The notes under the pieces are model-generated. The model was given only the letters and a program-made list of their open reading frames with translations. It was not told the DNA's origin and ran no database searches. 64,000 nucleotides of DNA, from contig JAOTYK010000001.1 of the NCBI GenBank assembly GCA_029861955.1, positions 62,001-126,000 of the forward strand, written 5' to 3'. The position numbers and the translations under genes are program-made. The stretch is from Acidobacteriota bacterium. Lineage in GTDB: Bacteria > Acidobacteriota > Polarisedimenticolia > Polarisedimenticolales > Polarisedimenticolaceae. Positions 8,018 to 17,401 of this stretch are shown here, one piece after another; the stretch's first letter is position 1, and each line of letters starts with the position of its first letter.

Positions 8018-9181
8018 ATGCGCGTTCTTCACGTCGTCCCATACTATATTCCGGCCTGGCGATACGGAGGGCCCATTCGCTCGGTCCACGGACTGAGCCG
8101 CGAACTGGTCCGTGGGGGCGCGCAGGTCGACGTGGTCACGACCAGCGTCGATGGAGCCGCAGATTCGGACGTCCCCCATGACCGGCCGGTCGATATCGAC
8201 GGCGTCCGGGTCTTCTATTTCCGCAGTCGTAACCTACGCCGGCTGTACTACTCGAGAGAGCTGTCACGTCATCTCGACGAGACGATGGCGGGCTACGACA
8301 TCGTTCATCTCCACGGTGTCTTTCTCTGGCCGGGATGGCGAGCGGCTCGAATTGCCCGAAGAAATCGCGTGCCGTTCGTCACGTCACCACGTGGCATGCT
8401 GGTGCGAGACTTGATCCGGATGCGTAGTCGGTGGGTCAAGACGGCATGGATTCACGGTATCGAACGCAAGACGCTTGCCGACGCCGGGGCGGTGATCGCC
8501 TCGACGCGGCACGAGCGCGACGAGATCCAGAAACTGGGGCTTCGGATGCGTCAAATCCTGATCCACCCCAACGGCATCGAAGTCGGGGCCGATCCGGGCC
8601 CGCGGGCCATCGACCCCGCCGAGCGTCGGGTCCTTTATCTGGGTCGGCTCAGTCGCGAGAAGGGTCTGGACCGGCTCCTGCCCGCTCTGGCGTTGCTTCC
8701 CGATGTGACTCTCGATCTCGCCGGTAACGACGAGACCGGATACCGCGACGAGCTGGAATCGCAGATCGCCCGTCTGGGTCTTGGCGGCCGCGTCCGCTTT
8801 CTGGGTCACCTCAACGAAGAGCAAAAATGGAAAGCGCTGAGGGCGGCACCGCTGCTGGTGCTGCCGTCCTATTCTGAAAACTTCGGCGTCGTCGTTCTCG
8901 AGGCCATGTCGATGCGGACACCCGTTGTCCTGACCTCGGGGGTTGGCGTCGCGGATGCCGTTGCCCGATATGGCGGTGGCGTCGTGGTGTCCGGTGAGGC
9001 GGAAGCGCTTGCAGCCGGTATTCGTGAGCTACTGGAGGATCCCGTCAAACGCGAAGCGATGGAAGTTCGCGCGCGCCAGGTTATCGAGGAGCACTTTACG
9101 TGGGACGGTATCGCGAAGGCGATGCGTGAAACCTATGATCAGGTTATCCGATCTAATGACGCGAGTACTCGCCTGAGCTGA
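8018..9181 (+). CDS. Glycosyltransferase family 4-type (GT-B)
   Basis: This 387-residue GT-B glycosyltransferase starts MRVLHVVPYYIPAWRYGG, a glycine-rich N-terminal acceptor-side loop. HLHGVFLWPGW and the interdomain HPNGIE motif follow. The C-terminal nucleotide-sugar domain contains LYLGRLSREKGLD and SENFGVVVLEAM, the E(x7)E motif of retaining GT4 enzymes. The role is probably in surface polysaccharide or glycolipid synthesis, but no cluster surrounds it, so the acceptor is unknown. ATG 8018 is chosen because it gives the canonical start; the longer frame would overlap the upstream divergent gene. Its 3' end overlaps the convergent MATE gene by 43 bases. Confidence 0.88.
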   Translation: MRVLHVVPYYIPAWRYGGPIRSVHGLSRELVRGGAQVDVVTTSVDGAADSDVPHDRPVDIDGVRVFYFRSRNLRRLYYSRELSRHLDETMAGYDIVHLHGVFLWPGWRAARIARRNRVPFVTSPRGMLVRDLIRMRSRWVKTAWIHGIERKTLADAGAVIASTRHERDEIQKLGLRMRQILIHPNGIEVGADPGPRAIDPAERRVLYLGRLSREKGLDRLLPALALLPDVTLDLAGNDETGYRDELESQIARLGLGGRVRFLGHLNEEQKWKALRAAPLLVLPSYSENFGVVVLEAMSMRTPVVLTSGVGVADAVARYGGGVVVSGEAEALAAGIRELLEDPVKREAMEVRARQVIEEHFTWDGIAKAMRETYDQVIRSNDASTRLS

Positions 9182-10470
9182 TACCAGAGCGCGATCGGTC
9201 GGACAAGATGAAATGCCGCCAGCGACATCCATAGAAGGTGGATGCTGCGCAGGCTCCACGCCGAATAGGCCAACGGCACGAATAGCGCCGCGCTGCCGAG
9301 CATGGCATTCCGGAGGCGTCGAACCTCCGTCATGCCGAGGAAGATCCCGTCGTACATATAGGCCAGGGAACCTGCCAGGAGCGTCGGCACCAGCCAGGGT
9401 AGAAACCGCATGGACTGGTCGATGACATCCCGATGCGAGGTCAGCAACCCGAGGAGGGCGTTGGGAGCAATCGCCACTAGCAAGAGCAACAGCATCGAGA
9501 AACCGAGGCCGACACGCAGAGACATCCGCACGACATGCCGCAGCCCTGCCATGTCGCGTTTTCCGAGCGTGTAACCCGCGAGACTCTCCGACGCGAACGC
9601 CGCACCGTCCACCGCGTAGGCCGACAGTGTGAGGATTCGCAGGATCAACGTGTTGGCGGCCAGGGCCACGGTTCCGAGGATCGACGAGAGGTTTGTAAAT
9701 GCCGCGAAAACCGAGACCAGGCACAGCGTTCGTACGACAATATCGAAATTGATGCGCAGTAGCTCGACCCAGCGCCCCCACCGAAACGCATCGGTCTCGG
9801 GTTGTCCAGGCCTTCCCGATCGCAAGATCAAGACGATCGCGACCGCCAACATCGCGTATTGACTGACCATCGTCGCCAGCCCGGCGCCGCGTGCCGCAAG
9901 CCCCAGTCGGACAATGAACAGCCAGTTGAATCCGATGTTCGTGACGTTGGCGACGACCGTCATCAACAGGACGCTTCGGGCGCGCTCCCGACCCAGAAGC
10001 CAGCCGATACAGGCAAAGTTGAGAAGCGCTGCGGGTGCGGCCCAGATCCGGGCCGAAAAGTAATCGCGAGCGGCGTTCATGACGTCCGGCGTGCCATGCA
10101 GGAGGCCGAGACCCGCGTCTCGAATGGGAATCTGGAAAATGAGGAGTAGGAGGCCGATCCCCAGTGCCGTCAGCGCCGCGCGATAGAGAGTGCCGTAGAC
10201 CTCGCTCTCGGCACCGCGTCCGACGGCCTGCGCGGTGAGACCCGTGGTTCCCATCCGGAGGAACCCGAATGTCCAGTAGACGTAATCGAACAGAATCGAG
10301 GCCAGGGCGACACCGGCCAGATAGCGAATGCTCGGCAGATGTCCGAGCATCGCGGTGTCCACCAGCCCCGCCAGCGGAACAGTGATATTGGCCAGGATAT
10401 TCGTCCAGGTCAGTCGGACGAATCGGCGGCGAAGATCCGCGGGACTAGCCAAGTAACTCGCAGACGGCAT
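9139..10470 (-). CDS. MATE-family multidrug/sodium efflux protein (DinF-like)
   Basis: This polytopic inner-membrane protein of 443 residues has about 12 hydrophobic segments in two halves. N-terminal features such as LTWTNILANITVPLAGLVDTAMLGHL are typical of the DinF/NorM branch, which exports cationic or amphipathic compounds in exchange for Na+ or H+. ATG 10470 would overlap the 3' end of the isocitrate dehydrogenase gene by 26 bases; no strong ribosome site is seen, so an internal TTG is possible. The substrate is unknown. Confidence 0.85.
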   Translation of the reverse strand: MPSASYLASPADLRRRFVRLTWTNILANITVPLAGLVDTAMLGHLPSIRYLAGVALASILFDYVYWTFGFLRMGTTGLTAQAVGRGAESEVYGTLYRAALTALGIGLLLLIFQIPIRDAGLGLLHGTPDVMNAARDYFSARIWAAPAALLNFACIGWLLGRERARSVLLMTVVANVTNIGFNWLFIVRLGLAARGAGLATMVSQYAMLAVAIVLILRSGRPGQPETDAFRWGRWVELLRINFDIVVRTLCLVSVFAAFTNLSSILGTVALAANTLILRILTLSAYAVDGAAFASESLAGYTLGKRDMAGLRHVVRMSLRVGLGFSMLLLLLVAIAPNALLGLLTSHRDVIDQSMRFLPWLVPTLLAGSLAYMYDGIFLGMTEVRRLRNAMLGSAALFVPLAYSAWSLRSIHLLWMSLAAFHLVRPIALWYQLRRVLASLDRIT

Positions 10471-11455
10471 CGGCGAACTGTCGTGTGCCGCCGCGGCCAC
10501 CGATATCCGGTGTCAGGACGGAGGGATCGCCCTTGGTCAGCACCTGGTTGTACGCGTCTTTGATTCGCGTCGCCTTATCTCGTTGGCCTATGTGGTTCAG
10601 CATCATCACACCACTCATCACGAGTGCCAGCGGGTTCGCCAAGTTCTGCCCCGCGATGTCGGGCGCGCTGCCGTGGACCGCCTCGAAGATGGCACAGTCA
10701 TCGCCGATGTTGGCGCCTGGAACCACGCCGAGCCCACCGACGAGACCCGCGCAGAGATCGCTGACCACATCGCCGTTGTAGTTCTCGAGCAGCAAGACAT
10801 CAAAGCGTGACGGGTCCCGGACAATCTGCATGCAGCCGTTATCGATGATCAATTCTTCATACTCGATCTCGGGGGCGACCGCCTCGTGGACCTCATTTGC
10901 AACCTGCATGAACAGTCCATCGGACAGTTTCATGATGTTGGCCTTGTGGAACAGGGTCACCTTCTTGCGAGAGCGTTCCTTCGCGTAGTTGAACGCGAAT
11001 CGCGCGATCCGCTCACAACCCTTTCGGGTTGTTATCTTGAGGCTCTCGACAACGCCCTCGATGACCTGATGCTCGAGTCCGGAGTACAGACCCTCGGTAT
11101 TCTCACGAACCACGACGATCTCCACGTCATCGAATCGGGTCTTCACTCCCGGCATCGATCGGACCGGCCGGAGGGCGGCGTAGAGATCGAACGTCTTGCG
11201 GAGCGTGACGTTCAGGCTCGAGAAGCCCTTGCCGATCGGCGTGGTCAGGGGTCCCTTCAGGGCGAGCCGATGCTCTCCGATGGCATCCAGTGTCTCCCGC
11301 GGAAGAACCTCGCCATACGTCTCGAAAGCTGCGGATCCCGCCGGCAGTTCCAACCAGTTGAGGTCCGCACCGGCCCGTTCCAGGATGCGCTTGGTCGCAT
11401 CCATCACCTCGGGGCCGATTCCGTCGCCGGGAATCAAACATGCGGTCCTTGCCAT
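10445..11455 (-). CDS. NAD-dependent isocitrate dehydrogenase (IDH3-like)
   Basis: It oxidatively decarboxylates isocitrate to 2-oxoglutarate in the TCA cycle. The 336-residue protein has IPGDGIGPEVM at the N-terminus, PLTTPIGKGFSSLNVTLRK (isocitrate-binding Ser/Arg region), VRENTEGLYSGLEH, and HGSAPDIAGQNLANP near the cofactor site. These features fit the short NAD-type IDH that is close to eukaryotic IDH3; isopropylmalate or homoisocitrate dehydrogenase is less likely because of the FSSLN segment. It is the first gene of a two-gene unit with the MATE exporter, which looks positional rather than functional. Confidence 0.88.
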   Translation of the reverse strand: MARTACLIPGDGIGPEVMDATKRILERAGADLNWLELPAGSAAFETYGEVLPRETLDAIGEHRLALKGPLTTPIGKGFSSLNVTLRKTFDLYAALRPVRSMPGVKTRFDDVEIVVVRENTEGLYSGLEHQVIEGVVESLKITTRKGCERIARFAFNYAKERSRKKVTLFHKANIMKLSDGLFMQVANEVHEAVAPEIEYEELIIDNGCMQIVRDPSRFDVLLLENYNGDVVSDLCAGLVGGLGVVPGANIGDDCAIFEAVHGSAPDIAGQNLANPLALVMSGVMMLNHIGQRDKATRIKDAYNQVLTKGDPSVLTPDIGGRGGTRQFADAVCELLG

Positions 11456-11621
11456 CTTCGCCCTCGTGAGGTTTTGTCGTGGAACCGACTTACCTTAGCG
11501 AACCACCCATCGAACCGCCAACCAGTGGTAGGATTCCGACGCCGTGCCGGGCGACATGCGCCCCGGCTTCGATCTGACGGGGCGTCGCGACGGTTCGCAT
11601 CGCTCCGGGGGGTGACTGCAG

Positions 11622-13331
11622 ATGACTTGGCTCGAACGAGTATCCGGGACGATCTCCGGGATGGTAAACGGTGTCCTGGGACCGATCGCGGAGTTCCTCG
11701 AGGAGTACGTCTGGGAGTGGCCGTCGTTGTTTCCGCTGCTCATCGCTCTGCTGCTGGGGGCGGGTCTCTACGTCACGCTTCGGCTCGCCTTCATCCAGGT
11801 TCGCGGGTTCCGGCATGCGCTCGATATCACTCGTGGCGCCTACGACAACCCCGATGACACCGGCGACCTCAACCACTTCCGGGCCCTGACGACCGCGTTG
11901 TCGGCGACGGTCGGCATCGGGAACATCGCCGGAGTGGCAATCGCCATTCGGCTGGGAGGTCCCGGCGCGCTGCTTTGGATGTGGGTCACCGCGTTCTTCG
12001 GAATGGCCCTCAAGTATGCCGAGTGCACGCTGGCGCTCAAGCATCGAAAGGTTCATGCGGATGGTTCGATCTCCGGCGGACCGATGTATTACATCGAAAA
12101 GGGGATGGGAAAGAACTGGAAGTGGATGGCCATGTTCTTCGCAGCCTGCGCGGCAATCAGTTCGTTCGGCGGCGGCTGCATGAATCAGTCCAACACCCTC
12201 GCGACTCAGATCGAGTCCGATTTTGGGCTTCCTACCATCTGGTCCGCGATCATCTTCTCGGCACTGTTGGGTGCGGTCATTATCGGTGGAATCAAGAGGA
12301 TTGGCCGAGTTACGGCGATTCTGGCGCCTGGGATGGCAAGTCTCTACGTTGCCGGCGCGCTGGTGATTCTGGCGATGAACGCCGCTGCGATTCCGGACGG
12401 TCTGACCCGAATCGTCCGCGAGGCGTTCGCTCCCGAGCCTCTGGCCGGTGGAGCGGTTGGTTCCTTCATGTTGACGTTGATGTGGGGCATTCGTCGCGGG
12501 CTGTTTAGCAATGAGGCCGGGCAGGGAAGCGCGCCGATCGCCCACGCGACCGCAAAAACCGATGAACCGGTCCGGGAGGGGCTGGTGGCATCCCTCGGAC
12601 CATTCATCGACACGTTGGTCATCTGTACGATGACCGGTCTCGTCATCGTGATGACCGGCGTCTACAAGGATCGGGTCGAACAGACGCTGCCGCTCTCGTC
12701 GGTCGAGGCGATACTCATCGAGGATGCCGGCGACAACCGAATCCTGAACCTGCGCGAGGAGCGTGAGACGGCTGGTGGAGGCACGTTACGAGTGGTCGAC
12801 GGGGAGCTCGGTGACGGCTCGCTGGTCGTGCTGGACTCGATCGTAGAGGTGCCACGCTTCACGGCAGCTTCAAACCAACCATGGAGCGGAACCCTGCTTG
12901 TCGCGGCGGACGGGTCGGTCAGTGTCGCGGGCGCAGACGCAGAGCCGACTCTGGTCGGCGAGGCGCTCCTGACCGGTGCCGCGTTAACGGCGCACGGGTT
13001 CAAGACGGGGCTGCCCGGGGGCTGGGGTAACTACCTTGTCACCATCGCGGTGATCCTGTTCGCCGTGTCCACCGGGATCAGTTGGTCTTACTACGGCGAC
13101 CGAGCCGTCGAGTACCTCTTCGGCAGCGGGGCGATACGTATCTATCGTTGGATTTTCATATTCATGTTTTTCCTCGGCTCGATCCTGCCACTCAAGGCCG
13201 TCTGGACGTTCGGCGACGTGGCGCTGGGGTTGATGTCGTTCCCCAACCTGATCGCGCTGATCTTCCTCTCCGGGAGCGTTGTCACCATGACACGCGTCTA
13301 CTTCAGTAAAGAGCAAAAGCGATACAAGTAG
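11622..13331 (+). CDS. AGCS-family sodium:alanine/glycine symporter with an extra soluble insert
   Basis: This 569-residue Na+-coupled amino-acid symporter has family motifs ATVGIGNIAGVAIAI, ISGGPMYYIEKGMG and RRGLFSNEAGQGSAPIAHA. The transmembrane core is continuous except for a hydrophilic stretch of roughly 100 residues (about 350-455) rich in Asp, Glu and Gly, which ordinary AGCS proteins lack at this place. The core resumes at ALTAHGFKTGLPGGWGNYL. GGGGGTGA lies just upstream of ATG 11622. The S9 peptidase follows 33 bases downstream on the same strand, consistent with uptake of amino acids released from peptides. The upstream 166 bases are shared with the divergent isocitrate dehydrogenase gene. 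Confidence 0.9.
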   Translation: MTWLERVSGTISGMVNGVLGPIAEFLEEYVWEWPSLFPLLIALLLGAGLYVTLRLAFIQVRGFRHALDITRGAYDNPDDTGDLNHFRALTTALSATVGIGNIAGVAIAIRLGGPGALLWMWVTAFFGMALKYAECTLALKHRKVHADGSISGGPMYYIEKGMGKNWKWMAMFFAACAAISSFGGGCMNQSNTLATQIESDFGLPTIWSAIIFSALLGAVIIGGIKRIGRVTAILAPGMASLYVAGALVILAMNAAAIPDGLTRIVREAFAPEPLAGGAVGSFMLTLMWGIRRGLFSNEAGQGSAPIAHATAKTDEPVREGLVASLGPFIDTLVICTMTGLVIVMTGVYKDRVEQTLPLSSVEAILIEDAGDNRILNLREERETAGGGTLRVVDGELGDGSLVVLDSIVEVPRFTAASNQPWSGTLLVAADGSVSVAGADAEPTLVGEALLTGAALTAHGFKTGLPGGWGNYLVTIAVILFAVSTGISWSYYGDRAVEYLFGSGAIRIYRWIFIFMFFLGSILPLKAVWTFGDVALGLMSFPNLIALIFLSGSVVTMTRVYFSKEQKRYK

Positions 13332-13364
13332 GCTCGTTGGCGGGTCAACAATCGGGAGGCGTCG

Positions 13365-15437
13365 ATGCAAGGTTGCAATCGGGGATCTGTGTTTCTGGTG
13401 GTTGTTCTGGTCTCCGTGCTGGGCGGCATGGCGATGGCTTCAGAGGATCACCCGTTCGGCATAAGCGACATGCTTGCGATGGACCGCCTGGGTGGCCCTC
13501 AGGTATCCCCCGACGGATCGACGGTCGTGTTCACTCGACGCACGACGGACCTCGAGGCGGACCGCGGTCGGACCGATCTGTGGCGGGTTGGTACGGATGG
13601 TAGCGGTCTGGCGCGCTGGACCGCCGACCCGGCCAGCGACTACCAGGCCCGCTGGTCTGCCGGTGGAGACCTCTATTTCCTGTCGTCCCGTGGTGGTTCG
13701 TCACAGGTGTGGAAGATGCCAGCTGTGGGCGGTGAAGCGCAGGCGGTTACGGACCTGCCGCTCGATGTCGGCAGTTTTGCGATCGTTCCGGGTGCAACCC
13801 GGCTCATCGTCTCCATGGATGTTTTCGTCGATTGCGACACGCTGGCCTGCACGGTCAACCGTCTCGCCGCTCGCGAATCGAATCCTGCCAGCGGGCAATC
13901 CTATGACCAGCTGTTTGTACGGCACTGGGACGGGTGGAAGGACGGGCGCCGGTCGCACTTGTTCTCCGTTCGACTGGACGATGACGGGGCATCGGTGCCG
14001 GCGGATCTCATGCGTGGCATGGACGCGGACACCCCGACCCGTCCCTTCGGGGGGCCGGAGGATTACACGGTCTCACCCGACGGCAAGGCGGTGGTCTTCT
14101 CGGCGCGGGACGTCGGCGTGGAAGAATCCTGGTCCACCGATTTCGATCTTTACCAGGTGGCCATCGACGGCTCACATGAGCCGACAAACCTCACGGAGAG
14201 TAATCCCGCCTGGGATGCGGCTCCGGTATTCTCGCCCGATGGCAGTTCGTTGGCCTATCTCGCCATGGCGCGGCCCGGATTCGAAGCGGACCGTTTCCGT
14301 GTGATCCTGAGGGATTCGAAGACCGGAAACACTCGGGTCCTCGCCGAGGACTGGGATCGTTCCCCGGGGTCGATGGCGTGGAGTCGCGACGGTAAACGAC
14401 TGCTGATCTCCGCGGCGAACGTCGGGCAGCGTTCGCTGTTTGCGCTGAACCCCGCGGGGGGAGACCCCGTCATCCTCATCGAACAGGGCTCCGTACACGG
14501 GTTCGGGGATGCGGGAGACAGCGGTATCGTCTATTCGATGAGCCATCTGAGCGGCCCCGCCGAGATCTACCGGCGGGACAGCGAAGGTAAGTCCAGTCGC
14601 CTGACAACGATCAACGATGCCCGTCTCGCGCTCGCCCGCATGGGTTCGGCCGAGCAGTTCGCGTTCCGTGGCTGGAACGACGAGAAGGTCTACGCCTATG
14701 CGTTGACTCCCGCAGACTTCGATCCCGCCAAGAAGTATCCCATCGCGTTCCTGGTTCACGGCGGCCCACAGGGATCCTTCGGTAACTCCTTCCACTACCG
14801 CTGGAATCCGCAGGCGTACGCGGGCGCCGGATACGCGGTGGTCATGGTCGATTTCCACGGATCCACTGGGTATGGGCAGGCGTTCACCGATTCGATCACG
14901 GGTGATTGGGGCGGCAAGCCGCTCGTAGATCTTCAAAAGGGTCTGGCGGCGGCGCTGACCCGCTTCCCCTGGATGGACGGCGATAATGTCTGCGCGTTGG
15001 GAGCCTCCTACGGCGGATACATGATGAACTGGATCGCCGGGAAGTGGTCCGATCGGTTCAAATGCCTCGTCAATCATGACGGCGTCTTCGACACGCGAGC
15101 GATGTACTACGAGACGGAAGAGTTGTGGTTCCCGGAGTGGGAGAACGGTGGAACCCCGTGGGAAGTGCCGCAGAACTTCGAGGAGTTCAACCCGGCCAGG
15201 TTCGTCGATAACTGGCGAACACCGATGCTGGTCATTCACGGCGCGCTTGATTATCGCGTGCCGGAGTCGCAGGGGTTGGGGGCGTTCACGGCACTCCAGC
15301 GCCGAGGCGTACCCAGCAAGTTGTTGTTCTATCCTGACGAGAATCACTGGGTCCTCCGACCGAGCAATTCCGAGCAATGGCACGAGACCGTTCTTGATTG
15401 GTTGCAGCGATGGACACGAAACGCCGAGACGCCATGA
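13365..15437 (+). CDS. Secreted S9-family prolyl oligopeptidase/acylaminoacyl-peptidase-like
   Basis: This 690-residue serine peptidase has a signal peptide ending near AMA-SEDHPF. A beta-propeller (about 30-420) with repeats such as SPDGKAVVFS is followed by an alpha/beta-hydrolase domain. The nucleophile is Ser548 in GASYGGYMM; Asp629 (HGALDYRVP) and His661 (DENHWV) complete the triad. The propeller and GxSYGGY arrangement are those of the S9C (acylaminoacyl/dipeptidyl) branch, which trims short peptides. Its stop overlaps the next start as ATGA. Confidence 0.92.
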   Translation: MQGCNRGSVFLVVVLVSVLGGMAMASEDHPFGISDMLAMDRLGGPQVSPDGSTVVFTRRTTDLEADRGRTDLWRVGTDGSGLARWTADPASDYQARWSAGGDLYFLSSRGGSSQVWKMPAVGGEAQAVTDLPLDVGSFAIVPGATRLIVSMDVFVDCDTLACTVNRLAARESNPASGQSYDQLFVRHWDGWKDGRRSHLFSVRLDDDGASVPADLMRGMDADTPTRPFGGPEDYTVSPDGKAVVFSARDVGVEESWSTDFDLYQVAIDGSHEPTNLTESNPAWDAAPVFSPDGSSLAYLAMARPGFEADRFRVILRDSKTGNTRVLAEDWDRSPGSMAWSRDGKRLLISAANVGQRSLFALNPAGGDPVILIEQGSVHGFGDAGDSGIVYSMSHLSGPAEIYRRDSEGKSSRLTTINDARLALARMGSAEQFAFRGWNDEKVYAYALTPADFDPAKKYPIAFLVHGGPQGSFGNSFHYRWNPQAYAGAGYAVVMVDFHGSTGYGQAFTDSITGDWGGKPLVDLQKGLAAALTRFPWMDGDNVCALGASYGGYMMNWIAGKWSDRFKCLVNHDGVFDTRAMYYETEELWFPEWENGGTPWEVPQNFEEFNPARFVDNWRTPMLVIHGALDYRVPESQGLGAFTALQRRGVPSKLLFYPDENHWVLRPSNSEQWHETVLDWLQRWTRNAETP

Positions 15438-15670
15438 GACCCGTCGATCGTGGCCGCTGGCGCCACGGTCTGTTCGCGGTCTATCTGATCGTCTGTCTCG
15501 GTGCCGTCACGTGGCCGGGCTACCCGTGGTATGGCGCTCGCATCCGGCCGCTGGTCCTCGGTCTCCCGTGGTCGTTGGCGTGGCTGGTCGGCTGGATCGT
15601 CCTCACATTCTTCGTCGTCGCGACCTACGAGTGGACACGTCCGCGCCTCGACGGCGACGGGGATCGATAG
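15434..15670 (+). CDS. DUF3311-like small membrane protein, SSS symporter partner
   Basis: This 78-residue protein has two predicted transmembrane segments (HGLFAVYLIVCLGAVTWPGY and the LPWSLAWLVGWIVLTFFVVA region). Small DUF3311 proteins are commonly encoded just before sodium:solute symporters and are thought to assist them. ATG 15434 overlaps the peptidase stop, and the stop codon is immediately followed by the symporter ATG, so the three genes look co-translated. Confidence 0.8.
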   Translation: MRPVDRGRWRHGLFAVYLIVCLGAVTWPGYPWYGARIRPLVLGLPWSLAWLVGWIVLTFFVVATYEWTRPRLDGDGDR

Positions 15671-17164
15671 ATGAGCGATACATGGGGTGTCGCGACGGTG
15701 TGCGTGGTCTACCTGGCGTTGTCACTCGGAGTCGGCCTCTGGCCTGCCCGTCGCTCCAGTCCGACCGCCGCGGGTTTCGTCGCGGGGGACCGAACCCTCG
15801 GCCTCGTCTTGCTGTACTTCATCACCGGAGCCACGATCTTCAGCTCGTTCGCGTTCCTCGGTGCGCCGGGCTGGGCCTACTCCAGGGGGGCCGCCGCGTT
15901 CTACATCCTTGCCTATGGCGCCCTGGGGATGATTCCTTTCTATTTCTGCGGCCCCGGTGCGGCACGCGTCGGTCGAGCTTTCGGTTACGTGACCCAGGCG
16001 GAGATGGTTGCCGATCGGTTCAAGAAGCCATCCATCGCGTTTGTGATGGCGGTGGTCAGTGTCGTCGCATTCGTCCCCTATCTGGCGCTGCAGATCCAGG
16101 GCGCCGGCAAGGTGCTCGAGGTTGTCACCGACGGCTTTCTTCCACAGCGAGTCGGAGGCGCGCTGGTCTACTCAGTTGTTCTGATCTACGTGCTGCGAAG
16201 TGGGGTTCTTGGCGTCGGTTGGACCAACACGTTTCAGGGGATCCTGATGATCGGTCTGGCGTGGGGCCTCGGTCTCTATCTGCCCTATAAGCTGTACGGT
16301 GGCGTCGGCCCGATGTTCGAGCAGATCGCGGCTCAGCGCCCCGAGCTGCTCGTGCCACCGGGACTGACCTCAAGCGGGGAACCATGGAACTGGGGCGGGT
16401 TTACCACGGCCGTTCTTGTTTCGATTCTTGGATTCTCGTTCTGGCCCCATGCGTTCATGAAGGCGTTCACTGCACGTGACGAGAAGACCATTCGACGAAC
16501 GGTTGTTCTTTATCCGACGTTTCAGATCTTTCTCGTGCCGGTCTTCCTGATGGGATTCTGTGGAGTCCTCTTCGCAACGGCTCCCGCAGAGCCGGACCAG
16601 ATACTGCCCCATCTGTTGACCAACCTCGACCTCCCGGCCATCGTCGTTGGGTTGTTCTGTGCAGGAGCCCTGGCAGCCTCGATGTCGTCAGGCGATGCGA
16701 TGGCACACGCCGCCGGCTCGATCGCGGTCCGCGACGGACTGGTGACCGGGCTCGGTGTTCGGTTGGACGAGGAACAACAGAGAAGTTGGATACGAGTCGC
16801 GATCGTTCTGACGTTGGTCGCGGCGTATGTTCTGGCGTTTCTCTATCGCGGAAGTCTCGTGGCCCTGCTGCTGTTCGCCTACGGTCCGATCGTCCAGTTC
16901 GCACCGATCGTTCTTGCGACACTGTTCTGGCGCAAAGCGTCGGCGAACGGTGTTCTGTGGGGCTTGATCGCAGGAACCGTGACGACCACGTTTTTTGCGA
17001 TCTACGGTGACCTCCGACCGTTCAACCTGCACGCCGGAATCCTGGGCTTGGGTCCCAATATCTTGCTGCTCATCGGGCTCTCCCTCGTCTCCGGTCGAGC
17101 CCCCGATCCTCACGAAGCGCGGTTTGTCGCCCATGCCCGCGGCGGATGGCGACCCAATTCCTAG
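15671..17164 (+). CDS. Sodium:solute symporter family (SSS) transporter
   Basis: This 497-residue inner-membrane protein has about 13 transmembrane segments. ITGATIFSSFAFLGAPGWAY and LRSGVLGVGWTNTFQGILM are typical SSS core motifs, the second near the Na+-binding region. It resembles the pantothenate/proline-type subgroup paired with DUF3311 proteins. The context (AGCS symporter, S9 peptidase) suggests an amino acid or peptide-derived substrate, which is inference only. ATG 15671 directly abuts the DUF3311 stop. Confidence 0.88.
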   Translation: MSDTWGVATVCVVYLALSLGVGLWPARRSSPTAAGFVAGDRTLGLVLLYFITGATIFSSFAFLGAPGWAYSRGAAAFYILAYGALGMIPFYFCGPGAARVGRAFGYVTQAEMVADRFKKPSIAFVMAVVSVVAFVPYLALQIQGAGKVLEVVTDGFLPQRVGGALVYSVVLIYVLRSGVLGVGWTNTFQGILMIGLAWGLGLYLPYKLYGGVGPMFEQIAAQRPELLVPPGLTSSGEPWNWGGFTTAVLVSILGFSFWPHAFMKAFTARDEKTIRRTVVLYPTFQIFLVPVFLMGFCGVLFATAPAEPDQILPHLLTNLDLPAIVVGLFCAGALAASMSSGDAMAHAAGSIAVRDGLVTGLGVRLDEEQQRSWIRVAIVLTLVAAYVLAFLYRGSLVALLLFAYGPIVQFAPIVLATLFWRKASANGVLWGLIAGTVTTTFFAIYGDLRPFNLHAGILGLGPNILLLIGLSLVSGRAPDPHEARFVAHARGGWRPNS

Positions 17165-17191
17165 CGCATCGCAGCAACATTTCTGTGTCCG

Positions 17192-17219
17192 TTGAAATTG
17201 CCGCGTGTCGGGCTACGAT
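17192..17219 (+). promoter_or_regulatory. Candidate promoter for the MFS leader RNA
   Basis: TTGAAA (17192-17197) and TACGAT (17214-17219) are separated by 16 bases. The predicted start near 17226 lies just ahead of a run of nested inverted repeats that ends in a strong terminator before the MFS gene. Sequence only; no transcription evidence. Confidence 0.55.
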
Positions 17220-17222
17220 GCT

Positions 17223-17346
17223 CCCGACCGGGAAACCGGTTGTGTCGGGACCTCCGCCAAGGATGGCGATCACGCGTCGAACGCCAGACATGTCCTGGAG
17301 GTTTCGCTCCTCCCCACTGAACGCCCGGTGGTTGAAGCCGCCGGGC
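17223..17346 (+). ncRNA. Candidate structured 5' leader (riboswitch-like) or small RNA upstream of the MFS gene
   Basis: Several helices can be drawn. CCCGA/TCGGG (17223-17227 with 17245-17249) encloses CCGGGAAACCGG (17228-17239). ACCTCC (17250-17255) pairs with GGAGGT (17297-17302) and encloses a GCC/GGC hairpin (17256-17267). GGAG (17297-17300) can alternatively pair with CTCC just downstream, and the region ends with the terminator hairpin. A promoter, a compact fold with a switching helix, and a terminator 46 bases before a transporter start is the layout of a metabolite-controlled leader. It does not fit any riboswitch consensus I know; a stand-alone small RNA is the alternative. Confidence 0.45.
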
Positions 17347-17355
17347 CTTTTTTTT
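17323..17355 (+). terminator. Strong intrinsic terminator between the SSS and MFS genes
   Basis: The 9-bp stem GCCCGGTGG/CCGCCGGGC (one wobble), loop TTGAAG, is followed by eight T residues (17348-17355). It lies 159 bases after the SSS stop and 46 bases before the MFS ATG at 17402. It can end the upstream operon and/or serve as the expression platform of the leader described at 17223-17346. Confidence 0.9.
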
Positions 17356-17401
17356 GACGTGTCACGTTCATGACCATCCGGGCACGATAGAATTCCGCCG
17401 A

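Noticed and set aside
11490-12545. 351-codon minus-strand open frame
   Set aside because: It is antisense to the AGCS symporter, which has clear family motifs.
17223-17310. Possible cobalamin riboswitch
   Set aside because: GGGAAACCGG and CCGCCA look similar at first, but the conserved L5 loop and B12-box positions do not line up, and GGGAAA is part of a local CCGG hairpin.
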